From contig CM055106.1 of the NCBI GenBank assembly GCA_029204225.1, forward strand, positions 19,232,149 to 19,296,148: a stretch of DNA of 64,000 bases, given 5' to 3'. The notes below the pieces were generated by a model that did not search any database, was not told where the DNA came from, and worked only from the letters and a program-made list of their open reading frames with translations. The position numbers and the translations under genes were made by a program. Of this stretch, positions 22,380-37,000 are shown one piece after another; positions within the stretch are counted from its first letter, which is position 1, and each line of letters begins with the position of its first letter. The stretch comes from Diphasiastrum complanatum. Taxonomy: Eukaryota > Streptophyta > Lycopodiopsida > Lycopodiales > Lycopodiaceae.

Positions 22380-23572
22380 GACTCATATAGCTTCAGACAT
22401 AATATGTCGTCAAATAATTGAAATTTCAATCTTTTAATTGTATGTGGAACTAGACTTGACTTTTCATTGTGTTATTGGAAGACATCAATTTTTTCTCTCT
22501 CAATTGATGGCATTTATCTCCAAAAAGCTTCAATTTTCAGCACTTTGCATGGGTATTTAGGTGCACATATGTATCTCTATGAGACTCCAAATTTACTTTT
22601 TTTTTTTTGTCTCTGTGGACATGTTCTTATGGTCATAAAGGATTTTTCAAAGTAGATAGCCAAAGAAAATATTGTAAAAAGCAACTCTAGAAGAGTTGTA
22701 ACTTTTTAGCAGCTTTCAATAATTTTCAACACCTTTCAACACTTGACATGGGTAACTTTAGATACAGATATCTATCTCTACTTAACTCCAGATTGACAAC
22801 ATTTGAAAGACATGTTTCTATGGTCGCATAATACTTTTTAAAGTAGACAATGCAAAAAAAGATTGTTAAAATCATGGTGCTATACACTCAAATATGATAC
22901 TTATACTTTTGGTGACTTTTATCAACACTTAAATGTAAATTTGGATGCACGTATCTATCTCTATAGACTTCAAAATTCAATTTTTTTTTATAAGCATGTT
23001 TCTAGGATTTTTAAGAGCAAACATTAAAAAAATTGAATGTAAAATTCACAATAATATAGTTATATGAAAATATTGAAGTTTCATCGGTACTCCCACATGT
23101 TTGACACAATATATCTTACATATAAGTTGCTCAAAATGAAGGTCTCAAAATTTTTAATTGGTAAATGTATATATGAAGAACACACATGTGAAAGGATTTG
23201 ATGTGATTCATCATAGTTTATGAGATATGATTTTTTGAATAAGTGATTGAAATGCACATTTTTGTGCGCATTTTGTGACGACTCTAGTGTTAAGGTTGGA
23301 TAGTCCATTCAAATTACTCACTCCACTCCTTCGGATTCCTCATTGTTTTTCCTTTACATTGTTGAAGAGCATTCCTCCAGAGATTATGCATGGATTCTGT
23401 TTTTTTTCCTTCAAATCTCATATATGAAAATGCTCGTGAAATGTTAAATATCAAATCAATGGGCTTTGAAAGTGAACTCAATGTTTTTGGCATCTTATGA
23501 ATTTTAAAGTGATTTCACCTTTTTCTTTAGGCATATTATGGTTCTTGAAGCCTGTAAGTTCTTTTTACTCAA
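22380..23572. other. AT-rich intergenic DNA with degenerate repeats
   Basis: No gene. Repeating phrases about 'cacatatgtatctctatgagactccaaattt' recur at roughly 22563, 22760 and 22950, suggesting three diverged tandem units of about 190 bp. Confidence 0.5.
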
Positions 23573-24133
23573 GAACATCATTCTCAAAAGGTTGTAAAGA
23601 AGATATAGTATGAGACTTAGTGGGAGATGTACAAAATTTAAGCAATAACAAGGGGTCTACCTTGCCATCCTTTATGCTTGAGAATTGTAATTTTAGTGAC
23701 CTTTGCACCCAATTCAATGGACATTCGTTTATGGCTCAACCTAATAAATTTGCCATAATTTCATGTCCGTTTTATAGGGTGCAAAGGTTAGTAAAAAGAC
23801 CATTTCCAAAAGTAAAAACACCAGTACCCATTACATAGAGGATCTACTCAAAGATTGTAAAGAACATCATTCTCAAAAGGTTGTAAAGAAGAAATCAAAG
23901 AAGATATAGTTATGAGACTTAGTGGGAGATGTACAAAATTTAAGCAATAACGAGGGGTTTACCTTGCCATCCTTTATGCTTGAGAATTGTAATTTTAGTG
24001 AACTTTGCACCCAATTCGATGGACATTCGTTTATGGCTCAACCAAATTAATTTCATGTCCGTTTTACAAGGTGCAAAAGTTAGTAAAAAGACCATTACCC
24101 ATTACATAAAGGATCTACTCAAAGATTCTTTCA
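23573..24133. repeat. Tandem duplication, period about 289 bp
   Basis: Copy 1 runs 23573-23861 and copy 2 runs 23862-24133. Both start GAACATCATTCTCAAAAGG and carry the same central sequence with small indels. A third, more diverged copy is at about 25230-25480. Confidence 0.85.
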
Positions 24134-24319
24134 AGATGTTGAAGAGCAATAAATCCTGCAAGAAATTAAGTGTGAATTCCTTGTACTTTGGGTCATATGA
24201 ATACAAAATGCCCATAAAATGCTGAATTGCAGATTATGGACTTTGAAGTGACCTCACTTCTTTTGTTTTAACATATCATGTAATAGTGACTGGTACTGCG
24301 GCCAATAGCTACTAAAGCT

Positions 24320-24673
24320 TTGAGATTTAGGACATTATTAGAATTGATCTCCAAGGAGCCTTTATCAATCAAGCGGTCGGTTGCTCGTACTACTCCTGCC
24401 GGGAAGAAACATCACATATACATGGCCAAAATCAAACCTAGTTTTACGGAACCAAACCATGCGCAGGTTGATTTGCCTGGTGTACACGACTTTGCAGCTG
24501 CCATGAAGAAATGCCCAGCAACGTTCTACACCTTCTTTACGATTCACTCGACAGCCGAAATTATTATCTGTCCTGGAGTTTGGACAATTGCTTCAAGGCT
24601 CGCACTGAGAGAAACCTTGAAATTGATCTTACCTCACCTCAGAGGTAGGATGCAGGAGCAATTATATGCATAA
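24320..24673 (+). CDS. Hypothetical frame, unknown
   Basis: A 117-codon frame starting ATG at 24320, with a mixed protein-like composition (VDLPGVHDFAAAMKKCPATFYTFFTIHSTAEIIICPGVW). I recognise no domain, signal peptide or membrane segment. No splice structure is obvious. It may be a fragment of a transposon protein or a chance frame. Confidence 0.2.
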   Translation: MRFRTLLELISKEPLSIKRSVARTTPAGKKHHIYMAKIKPSFTEPNHAQVDLPGVHDFAAAMKKCPATFYTFFTIHSTAEIIICPGVWTIASRLALRETLKLILPHLRGRMQEQLYA

Positions 24674-25229
24674 ATTCAATACAAAAAGCAGATGAAAGTG
24701 CCAGCTCTGATTAATTACAGCTAAGAAGTAAGCACACACGCTCCTAATAAAATTCCGCTACGACATTTACATATGTAGAAATGCTCTTCTTATTTGGCTC
24801 ATGGCTCACAATGCAAGATGCATTAGTTCAAATACCAGATCAGTGGATCTAGATCGGAATTGGGCTTCCAGCAGAATTGGGCTTCCGCAGCTAGAGGGAG
24901 ATATTTCGCCAAAGACTACGATACAGCGATCATTCATCCAATCCAGAGAAGAGGGTGTGGGTATAGGTGCAATGCATGTACATGATATATGTATAGGTGG
25001 TAGGAGTGGAGATGAAAGAGCGTGTGATGGGGAAGGAGACGAAGTGCGATGGACCAACTCTGGCACATAAATTAACGCAGCTGGAATATATGCGTGAAGC
25101 CCCCCTTCATTTGTGATGGCCACCCTTCAACTTGTTTATGAAGTTTCATGTTAGCCCATTCCGAGTTATTACGGGCCTGTTTTTAACTCATAAATGGCCA
25201 TCCCTACTAATAACGAATTCCAAAGTAAT

Positions 25230-25480
25230 TTCGCTTTCTTTTTTTTTTGGCATATTATGCATTTTCAATGTCCATATAAAATTATACATAAGAACATTAT
25301 GCTCATGAAAGGGTCGTGAAGAAAGCAGAGAAGAGATCATGTGGCTTATAAAGTTGGGTAAGTGGGGCTCGTAATAACATTCCATCCATAACAAGGGGGC
25401 TCTCTTGCCATCCTTTATGCTTGGGTAAGGTAATTTTAGCAACCTTTGCACCTGATTCCAATCATGGCTTGACCTAACAC
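25230..25480. repeat. Third, diverged copy of the 289-bp repeat
   Basis: It shares 'ggcatattatg', 'gaacat.at.ctcat.aaagg' and 'cttgccatcctttatgctt' in the same order as the copies at 23573-24133, with many substitutions. Confidence 0.65.
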
Positions 25481-25574
25481 AAACTTGTCATTATCTTACG
25501 ACCATTTTGCACTCCGGCTCAGCCTAACAAAGTTGTCGTAATCTTAAGACCATTCTTCGAAGCTCAAGGGTCAC

Positions 25575-25715
25575 TAGAAACACTAGTCAATCAATTTGAG
25601 TCCTTTTTATAGCTGTGGATTTATTCCTGTCAAATAATTTGTGTCCTTTTTTAGCTTTGAGTTCATTCCTGTCAAATAATTTGAGTCCTTTTTTTAGCTT
25701 TGAGTTCATGTACAT
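25575..25715. repeat. Short tandem repeats, about 60 bp unit
   Basis: The phrase 'cctgtcaaataatttg(a/t)gtcctttttt' repeats at about 25626 and 25667, with a partial unit upstream. Confidence 0.6.
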
Positions 25716-25985
25716 GAGATAAGCCTAACGTCTCTTCTCTCTTTTTGTTCATTTGAGAGCCCCTTTGGATATCTTTTTTCTCACTTAGCCCCATCCATCA
25801 CCATTAGATGGAGTGGGGCCAGCACTACACTCCTTAAGTATTCCCCTCCACAAGTAAGAGGTTGAAAAAGTCAACCTTTGGAAGGAGGAAGCATCCTCCT
25901 TCCTACCTCCACAAATTTTCCCTCCATTTTTCTCCCTTTGAAGATGTTAGTACGTGATACCTCTTACATGTGGCTCACCCCCTCA

Positions 25986-26452
25986 TTTCAGGAGGCTACC
26001 ACTGGAGTTGGCAGAAACATGCCCAATCAGATGATGACACATAGGTAGGAGGTAGAAGGCTGGGCCACATGTTGGGGGCTGCCACTGGAGGGAGTTTGGC
26101 CTTGCTTTCAGAGGTTAAAAAAGTTAACCTCCGGAGGCAGGCTAGTCTCTGGAGGCAGCTTGTGCCAACTGGCAGAAACATACCCAATCAGATGATGACA
26201 CATAGGTAGGAGGTAGAAGGCTGGGCCACATGTTGGAGGTGCCAATGGCACCTCCAACATGTGGCCCAGCCTTCTACCTCCTACGTTGCCTTCAGTGGCA
26301 GCCTCCAACATGTGGCCCAGCCTTCTATCTCCTACCTATGTGCCATCATTTGATTGGGTATGTTTCTGCCAGTTGGCACAAGCTGCCACCAGAGACTAGC
26401 CTGCCTCCCGAGGTTAACTTTTTTAACCTCCGAAAGCAAGGCCAAACTCCCT
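25986..26452. repeat. Long foldback (inverted repeat)
   Basis: The two arms meet at 26245 (GGTGCCA-A-TGGCACC). The left arm (26092-26244) and right arm (26246-26452) are near-complementary over about 150 bases. The right arm has an extra block of about 55 bases that duplicates part of itself. A further direct copy of the left arm lies at 25986-26090. The stretch could form a long hairpin, like foldback or MITE-type elements, and abuts a CT microsatellite. Confidence 0.85.
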
Positions 26453-26484
26453 CCTACACTCCTCCATGTGTCCATGTGGCCGAG

Positions 26485-26489
<5 letters not shown>

Positions 26490-26537
<48 letters not shown>
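26490..26537. repeat. (CT)n microsatellite
   Basis: About 24 uninterrupted CT units ending in CTCATGCAT. Confidence 0.95.
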
Positions 26538-26539
<2 letters not shown>

Positions 26540-26778
26540 GCATAGTCTTTCTTCTTGTTTTTTCCAAGGAATATCCAAATGAGTGATCTTTGTCTTCATC
26601 TTCTTGGCCTGATGATTCTCTCTCATTCCATTCTGCTAGATCTACACTTTGCAGCAAGCTCTCTAGTTTAATTTGTTTATTACTGATCTTCACTGGCATG
26701 AGTTGTACAAAGATCTGGGTACAGCATGAGTGCAGCTAAGTGGGCAGTGGAGTGCTGAGAGACGTTATCTCTCTCTCC

Positions 26779-27420
26779 ATGAGAAAGTTATCAGAACGAC
26801 ATATGTCTCCTACTGATGGATACATGTTTAGAATCAAGAACTCCAGCGATAAATCAAAGAGCTGTTCGCACACAATAACAGGAGAAGAGAAAAGATTGGC
26901 AAACGCGGCAGCATGGGCATGGCATCAGCGCAGCTCCGGAGGAAACACGATCCCACGTTGGGAGGCAGCGCGCTCGATAGTTTACCGACCATCTCGATTC
27001 AGATACGAAGCCCTGAAAGAGATCGATTCTCAGGAAAACACTGATGCAGTAATGGCAGCAGAAAAAAGTCCGAGCTCTCTTTTGGACGGGTACGAGCTTG
27101 CTTCTGTGGCCAGACATCTCGATCAAGGTATTAGCGCTTCTCCTCTCGCAGCTTCAGTTAATGCTTCTTCGCCAAATTTGCAGCGCAGGTGTTGCAAAAA
27201 ATCTCAGTCTCGCCGACGCACAGTTTTTTGCTTCTCCTCGAAGGTTGTTGAAGCTAAAAATCAATGCCAACATACAAAAACTCAGCCAACTGAGTGTCGT
27301 GCCCACGATCACTTCCAACTAAGGCGCCCCACCACTCCTGTTCTAGGATCAAGGCTTATCAAAGCTCTTCATCTGCAACAAGTTTTTCCAATACATAACA
27401 GTACTGCTCAGGAAAGTTAA
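26779..27420 (+). CDS. Hypothetical plant protein, 213 residues
   Basis: A single uninterrupted frame from ATG 26779 to TAA 27420. The frame is open further upstream, but only a GTG at 26740 precedes. The N-terminal half looks like real protein: GEEKRLANAAAWAWHQRSSG, then WEAARSIVYRPSRFRYEALKEI, then SLLDGYELASVARHLDQGISASPL. I associate the AAWAWHQ / PSRF+Y+-EA / SLLD-YE pattern with small uncharacterised plant proteins, but I cannot name the family. The C-terminal third is basic and Ser/Gln-rich and less convincing, and could be read through an intron. No signal peptide or membrane segment is seen. The next 440 bases downstream hold no other gene. Confidence 0.5.
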   Translation: MRKLSERHMSPTDGYMFRIKNSSDKSKSCSHTITGEEKRLANAAAWAWHQRSSGGNTIPRWEAARSIVYRPSRFRYEALKEIDSQENTDAVMAAEKSPSSLLDGYELASVARHLDQGISASPLAASVNASSPNLQRRCCKKSQSRRRTVFCFSSKVVEAKNQCQHTKTQPTECRAHDHFQLRRPTTPVLGSRLIKALHLQQVFPIHNSTAQES

Positions 27421-27859
27421 TGCTCTACGAATCAGCTCAACTCATAATCTAGTTTCGAGCAAGCGAGCAGCTACCAATCACCAGCCAGAAACCATTTGCT
27501 GAGTTCTTAACGACGATGGCATTGGAAATTACGTGAAGCGAGCTTAGGATGGCTATACAATCTCATTGAGAAAACCAACTGCAGCTGAATGGCAGTCATG
27601 CTCCTATTTTAAGTGATGAATTGCAGTAAAGTCTAAGCGAAGCATAGCTGCTTCTGAATGAACGCCTTGCTTGTAAGCCGGCAACTAGATTAATCATTGT
27701 TCTTCAAACATTGTTGGATAGTGATGTTACAAAAAGGCTAGCGAAGAACTACTTACATGTACTTCTAAAAGTACTTATATGTCTAGATTGCAACGTCTGA
27801 GTTGTTTTTAGAAGTTAAAACTTAATGTGAATAAGGTGGTTTGATAACTTTGATTTAAG

Positions 27860-27861
<2 letters not shown>

Positions 27862-27923
<62 letters not shown>
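27862..27923. repeat. (CT)n microsatellite
   Basis: About 31 CT units ending CTCATC. Confidence 0.95.
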
Positions 27924-27927
<4 letters not shown>

Positions 27928-28941
27928 GATCTATGAGAGCTTTCTTAAAGATCTTGGAAAAGCAAATGAAACTTGTCTTATCAAATTTATCTCTCAATGC
28001 CCACCTTGGTGAAATATCTTTGGAGGTTTTGGAAAAGCAAATAAGCCTCTTGTAATTTTCAACTTCTCTGCCTTAAGGGGGAAAAAAAGGTTTTGATTTC
28101 TGAACCTGCTGATTTTAATATGTCACTTTTTCAAATCCTATTGTTCTGATATAAGATACATAAAAGATATATATGTAGCTTGTTGGTATCAACCAAAGTA
28201 TCAAGGGCCTATATACGATTTATTTATGTGTCTTGTTGGGTATCTCAACCGAAGTATCAAGGAACTTACTCGCTTACTAGTATATGTTTTTTCTAATGTT
28301 GAGGTCGACCCCACTCCCCAGTAGCTTTGTCAGGACATAGGGTCAATTCCTACCAACTAGCATCTAAATTGGCACGACGGGCCATACTCATACTAAGACC
28401 TAGACTACAGTCAAATTATGAGTTTGGCCATGACATCAAAATTTGTTTGGTAGCTAGAATTTAATATGTAAGACACCTTCATTATGGTCCCCCCAAATGC
28501 AATTGCGAGCACCAATGAAGTAATGTATTCTAAAGCAATTGCATATTGAGTTTCAAAATGTAAATCATGCCTTCTAACCATTGCATACTACCCATCAAAA
28601 AACTTTCAAAATTTTGTACATATTCATACCAACTAGAATGACCCCGGATTTTTTATAGTATTTAGCAATTTTGCATATTTATTGTAATTGGCATGTTGGT
28701 TTGGTTTTAGTATCTATGGGAAGTGGTGGGATGTGCGGCCAATTTGGATGTCATAGCTTTCCATCTGTTGCCACATGACATGGTCGATGTTGATGCAAAG
28801 CATGGTATCTATAGTCGATTTGAAAAAAATCCAAGAGTGCTCTTTTATCTTCTTTGAAAATCCTTGGCCTCCATGTTGGTTGTGGTTCTATCTGTAGAAG
28901 TACTTCTTCGTTAAAAAACCTCAGAACCGCCATAGTCATAT
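27924..28941. other. Intergenic DNA
   Basis: No gene is seen. A phrase around 'cttgttgg(g)tatc..aacc(a/g)aagtatcaagg' occurs twice (28179-28208 and 28231-28262). Confidence 0.5.
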
Positions 28942-28957
28942 GGGGGGAGGGGGGGGG

Positions 28958-29042
<85 letters not shown>
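28942..29042. repeat. G-run plus (GA)n microsatellite
   Basis: A run of G with one A (28942-28960) leads into about 41 GA units. The LS/RE frames crossing it are artefacts. Confidence 0.95.
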
Positions 29043-29045
<3 letters not shown>

Positions 29046-29432
29046 TCTAACCACCTTATAGCTTGGGTAAATCCATGCCATACCAGCCCGCAAAGGTCAA
29101 GCCCTAAACCAAATTTCGACACAAGGCAGACAGCCTGTTTATCAATCTTTAGCGTGCCATAATCATAAAAACTCATCTTTCATAACTCTACCTATGAAAT
29201 GCATAGATTGATAATTGCACTACTAAGAATGGTTAACCCTAAAACATTTTTAAACCTACCCTAAGTATGTAGCTCATATTGCTCAATGAATTTGCACATG
29301 ATTGTTATAAACTCTAAAGCATTGGGTAATTGATAGCATTCTTACCTAAGATTGTAGAAATCTCATTTACGAATACTTGACTCTTCCAAATGCATTCACA
29401 GGTCTCCACAAAGCACTCTCCAAGCAGAATTA

Positions 29433-29436
<4 letters not shown>

Positions 29437-29524
<88 letters not shown>
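29437..29524. repeat. (GA)n microsatellite
   Basis: About 44 GA units. Confidence 0.95.
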
Positions 29525-33014
<3,490 letters not shown>

Positions 33015-33182
33015 CACCCCCTCTCCTTTGTAAAAACACCATAAGTTATGTGTTAGCAATCTAATGTGGTACATAATAACAACAAACTTATAGTCTATGG
33101 ACACCCTCTCCTTTGTAAAAACACCATAAGTTATGTGGTAGCAATTTAACGTGGTACATAGTAACAATAAAAGTATAGGATG
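33015..33182. repeat. Tandem duplication, period 85 bp
   Basis: CCCTCTCCTTTGTAAAAAC begins both copies, which stay similar through 'ggtacata.taacaa'. Confidence 0.8.
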
Positions 33183-34055
33183 ATTTTGGGATGATTTTGG
33201 GGAAGTTATCACAATAAATGAGGTGTCACTCTTAAGTGAGTTTGAGGCTTTGAGCATTAAAAATAAAAGTTTCAAAAAATATATAACCGAACAAGGGTGA
33301 ATTCATAAAATATTAGGTGTACCAATTTAGCAAAATATGAGAGCATTGAGTAATGTGTACAAATTTAGCACATTAACCAAGCAATATATTTTCAAGAATG
33401 TAATGCAGGAGAGGGCTGAATTCACAATCTGAACATCTGAGCCTAAGAAAAGTTAATTTGCTTTTGTCATAATGGTTTTGATAAGGTTTGATCTTTGCTT
33501 AAATGTTAACGTCAAAGTTCTACTGCAGACTGAAATATAACATGAATAGAAACTCGAGCTGCACGGGTTTTGTCTTGAAAGGGAAAGATCAACAATAAAG
33601 TAATCTATTTACATCCAACAACGGATTCCTATAAAATCCAGATTCACATTTCTGCTGTCACTGAGATTGGAAGCTCAATAAAACAAGAGCCCATAAACAA
33701 AATTTGGTTATTGTCCCTTGATTATGTGTCGATCCTTGATCCAGCAGCTACAATTTGATTGGCATGCTGCAAGGGCGTCATGGATTCATGAACGCTTCAT
33801 AAGGAGTAAATTTCTGGAAGATGAGCCAGTTATGAGAGCGGACGTTGAGCTACGGTAAAAACTTTACCTTGAAAGGCTTTGACGCAGTTGCTCAGACAGA
33901 GTTGATGGATGGAGGACGACAATTGTTATGAATTCAAAATGCAAAAATGTAAAACAAAGCAGCAGTTTCTCGGTGCTTTGCGACATGCAACCGTGGGGTT
34001 GATTTCTGATTCACAGTTAATTTCGATTCCTGATCTAGAGTTTGATAGAAGAATG

Positions 34056-37000
34056 TCACAAATGTAGACTGTGAATTATTCCTGAGGTAGCAGAATAGGT
34101 GCCCACAATTGCGCACACAACCCCTCCGACTATAATTGCCACACAAACAATTCCCTACACATCCAAAAATTGCACCATATAGAATATTATTAAGATGACT
34201 CTTAATGGAGACCTTAGTATGCTTACAGAACAGTGAGCAGTAATTTTTATTAAAAACTCTTTGCTTATTTCATAGATCAAGTATAGCCATTACCTCTAGA
34301 ACAGTTGCTTTCTCTCCTCGAATTCTCAAGAAGCAAGCACAGGGTAGAATCACAGACTGCCACATTTAGCACGAGTTAGCTTAGACAGATTTTTCTTTCA
34401 AAGTTGGCCGAACATTATGTACAGAGTCCTTGGAGACCTTTTTCTTGAAACCACAAGTTGGACTGAATACAAAAAGCTGAAGGATGCCGTTAAACTTACC
34501 ACTGTCATACTGGAAAAGGAACCAATGAATGCCATCACAAAACCTGCGCATATAATAGACAACTTTCAATGAGTTTATAGCTTCATTCGGGAAATGGAGT
34601 GACATTCGTGGGTCTAAAGCATCGTCTCCTTTCAAGAATCACGGAGCACATTTACACGACTACGCTCTACCTGCATTTTCTTCCACTTCTATAGCTGGAT
34701 TTTCACAGCGTACTGAATGTTTATGATCTGCTGATTAGCATGCACTGGATCAAAGCTTCTGATTTTATGACCATACAACAGGCAGTTGCTAGGTGTCACA
34801 CAACATTCAGGCATTGTCACTTGCATTTGAACTTCTTTTTTTTCTGTGAAATTACCAGACAGCGTTTTCTGCTAAGTTATTAGCAATGACTCATGAGATT
34901 AATTGCCTCAATATGATGTGTGCTAGAATACTCCTCCGAGAGCATGTGCTATGATTGCAACTTACTGTATAAAAAGAAGGACAAAAGGTTGTTCACCTTA
35001 CACCCATACTTTTAGGGGACTCAGACAGAACTAACCTTCACTTAAATCTCCCTGAGGACAAGATTTTTAGCACAACCATATCAATGCATCAAATTGAGTA
35101 CCATATAATTTATGAGCTAGAAAAGATTTTGCGAGGGCTGATATGTCAAACAAACAAAGATTTGAAGAAGAAATACATAAAAGGGAATGAAGCAAAAGAG
35201 AGATGAAACATTCCAAGTAAAATAGACCTAGGGGCAGTTTAATATCAGCAATATCTAAGAACAGGCTGCCATGGGCTTTCCATAATGTTTACCATAATGA
35301 TTACCCAAATGGGAGGCAATCCGAGGAAACATATCTTGTAGAACCGATTTTCCCCACAAATTTCACAGCATAATACATAGGTTACAAAAACAATGACCAG
35401 AATACCAGAAACAGAAAACTGTAGGGACCTAGAAACAGAAGGTTTGTGGAAATTTGCTGATACGAATGAATTACAGGCAAGAGACATAAAAAGGGATTTG
35501 ATGTCCTCGACGAACATGTGACGTGAAAGCTAACAGTGTTCAGGAAAGCCAGTGTAGTCCAAAAATGGAATCGGCATGTTTTTTTCTCAAAAATCGACCT
35601 TATAGATATTTTGAAGGAAAAATTATGGCTAATAGGATAATGAAGGCTAGATTCCAACATTAATCTTGGCATAAAGGGTCATGCAACTCATCATAATGAT
35701 TTTAGGAACCATACACTTTTTTGAGATTGCAAAGTTCTATCTTGTGGGTGCCCATGAAACTTTTGCCAATCTTTTGTAAAGTTGCACAGCCAATACAAGG
35801 CTAATTAATAGACTTATAACACTCTCCACAATGAAATCTCTTGATGGGTCGGGCCAGGCTGAGGGCCAAGAAATCTAAGATTCTTTGAAATCTCAAATTT
35901 TAATTATGATACAATTCTAGTAAATTAAGATGGTTTAATCTATTTGTTGATTTTATCAATAGGCTAGCTATAATGATTGACAATAACTATTAGTAGTTGG
36001 AGGATTTTTGACTTAGAATAGTATTGAGCCGAAGGTTCTAACTTTTCGAAGGCAACATTCTTAATACCAACATCTCTTAAAAAATGCAGGATCCTGAAGG
36101 GAGATTTGAGGGGGGGCTTCCCAAACACTGAGCTGCTAGCCTGGCTCCCTCAACTTTGGTTTCTTCCGTTGTCGAAGATGAAAGGGAACAGAAGTGAGAA
36201 GACGGAACAGAAGTGAGAAGAGGCCAACAAAGCTTATCAAAAGTGTTGTTCATAATTCTATCCAAGAAAGATTCTGATGATTGCATACAATGACTGGAAG
36301 AAATACTTCTGAAAAACGTTTTCACCCTTCTTAAGCATGCCCTAGAGGAGATTTTTTTTTTCTCATACAGACACATGAGAGCACGGAGAATCACCCACAA
36401 ATGAAGTCAGAATTCTGGACAAGATTAGATGTTCTAGTGGCCAAGGATTCAAAGAGTCTGCATAATGTTAGCGAGTAAGTTCCAAACTCCAAATTGGTGG
36501 TTTAATTGGAACCTCTATCAATGACATAGATTCTTTTAAAGAGAGATGCTTTTTGGATTATGAACCCATGGGATCACAGGCGGTCGAAACTTGGGCAGGC
36601 AAGCCCAACTCTTCTGGAGAGAAATGCTTTTTGGTATTATCAACCCATGATTCTGGAGAGAAATGTAAGGGATTATATGAAGATACCTTTGTGGTGCTTG
36701 CTACTATTTTGCACTATGTATTCACTAGCTACTTGTTAAGGCAAAAGCCTGAGACATTATCAAGCAGTTCTATAAAGATTATGAAACATGTTTGACTACT
36801 GAATATAACCAGATTTGAGTTCATGGACAGACACTCCATCAGTTCAACATCATCCAATGTATTGTAATCTATTTAAGACCCAGGCCTAAAGTCTGAACAT
36901 GAACAGCTATAAGTATCCCAATCACAGATGTTTTGCGGGTTCAAAGAGTTGGACTTTGGAGATGTAAAAAATAGGAAACATACCAAAGAAGGGTACCACG

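Noticed and set aside
28751-29176. Long Leu/Ser or Arg/Glu repeat frames over GA/CT tracts (also near 26.5, 31.6, 45.3, 56.2 and 56.6 kb)
   Set aside because: Two-base repeats are open in several frames on both strands; they show composition, not coding.
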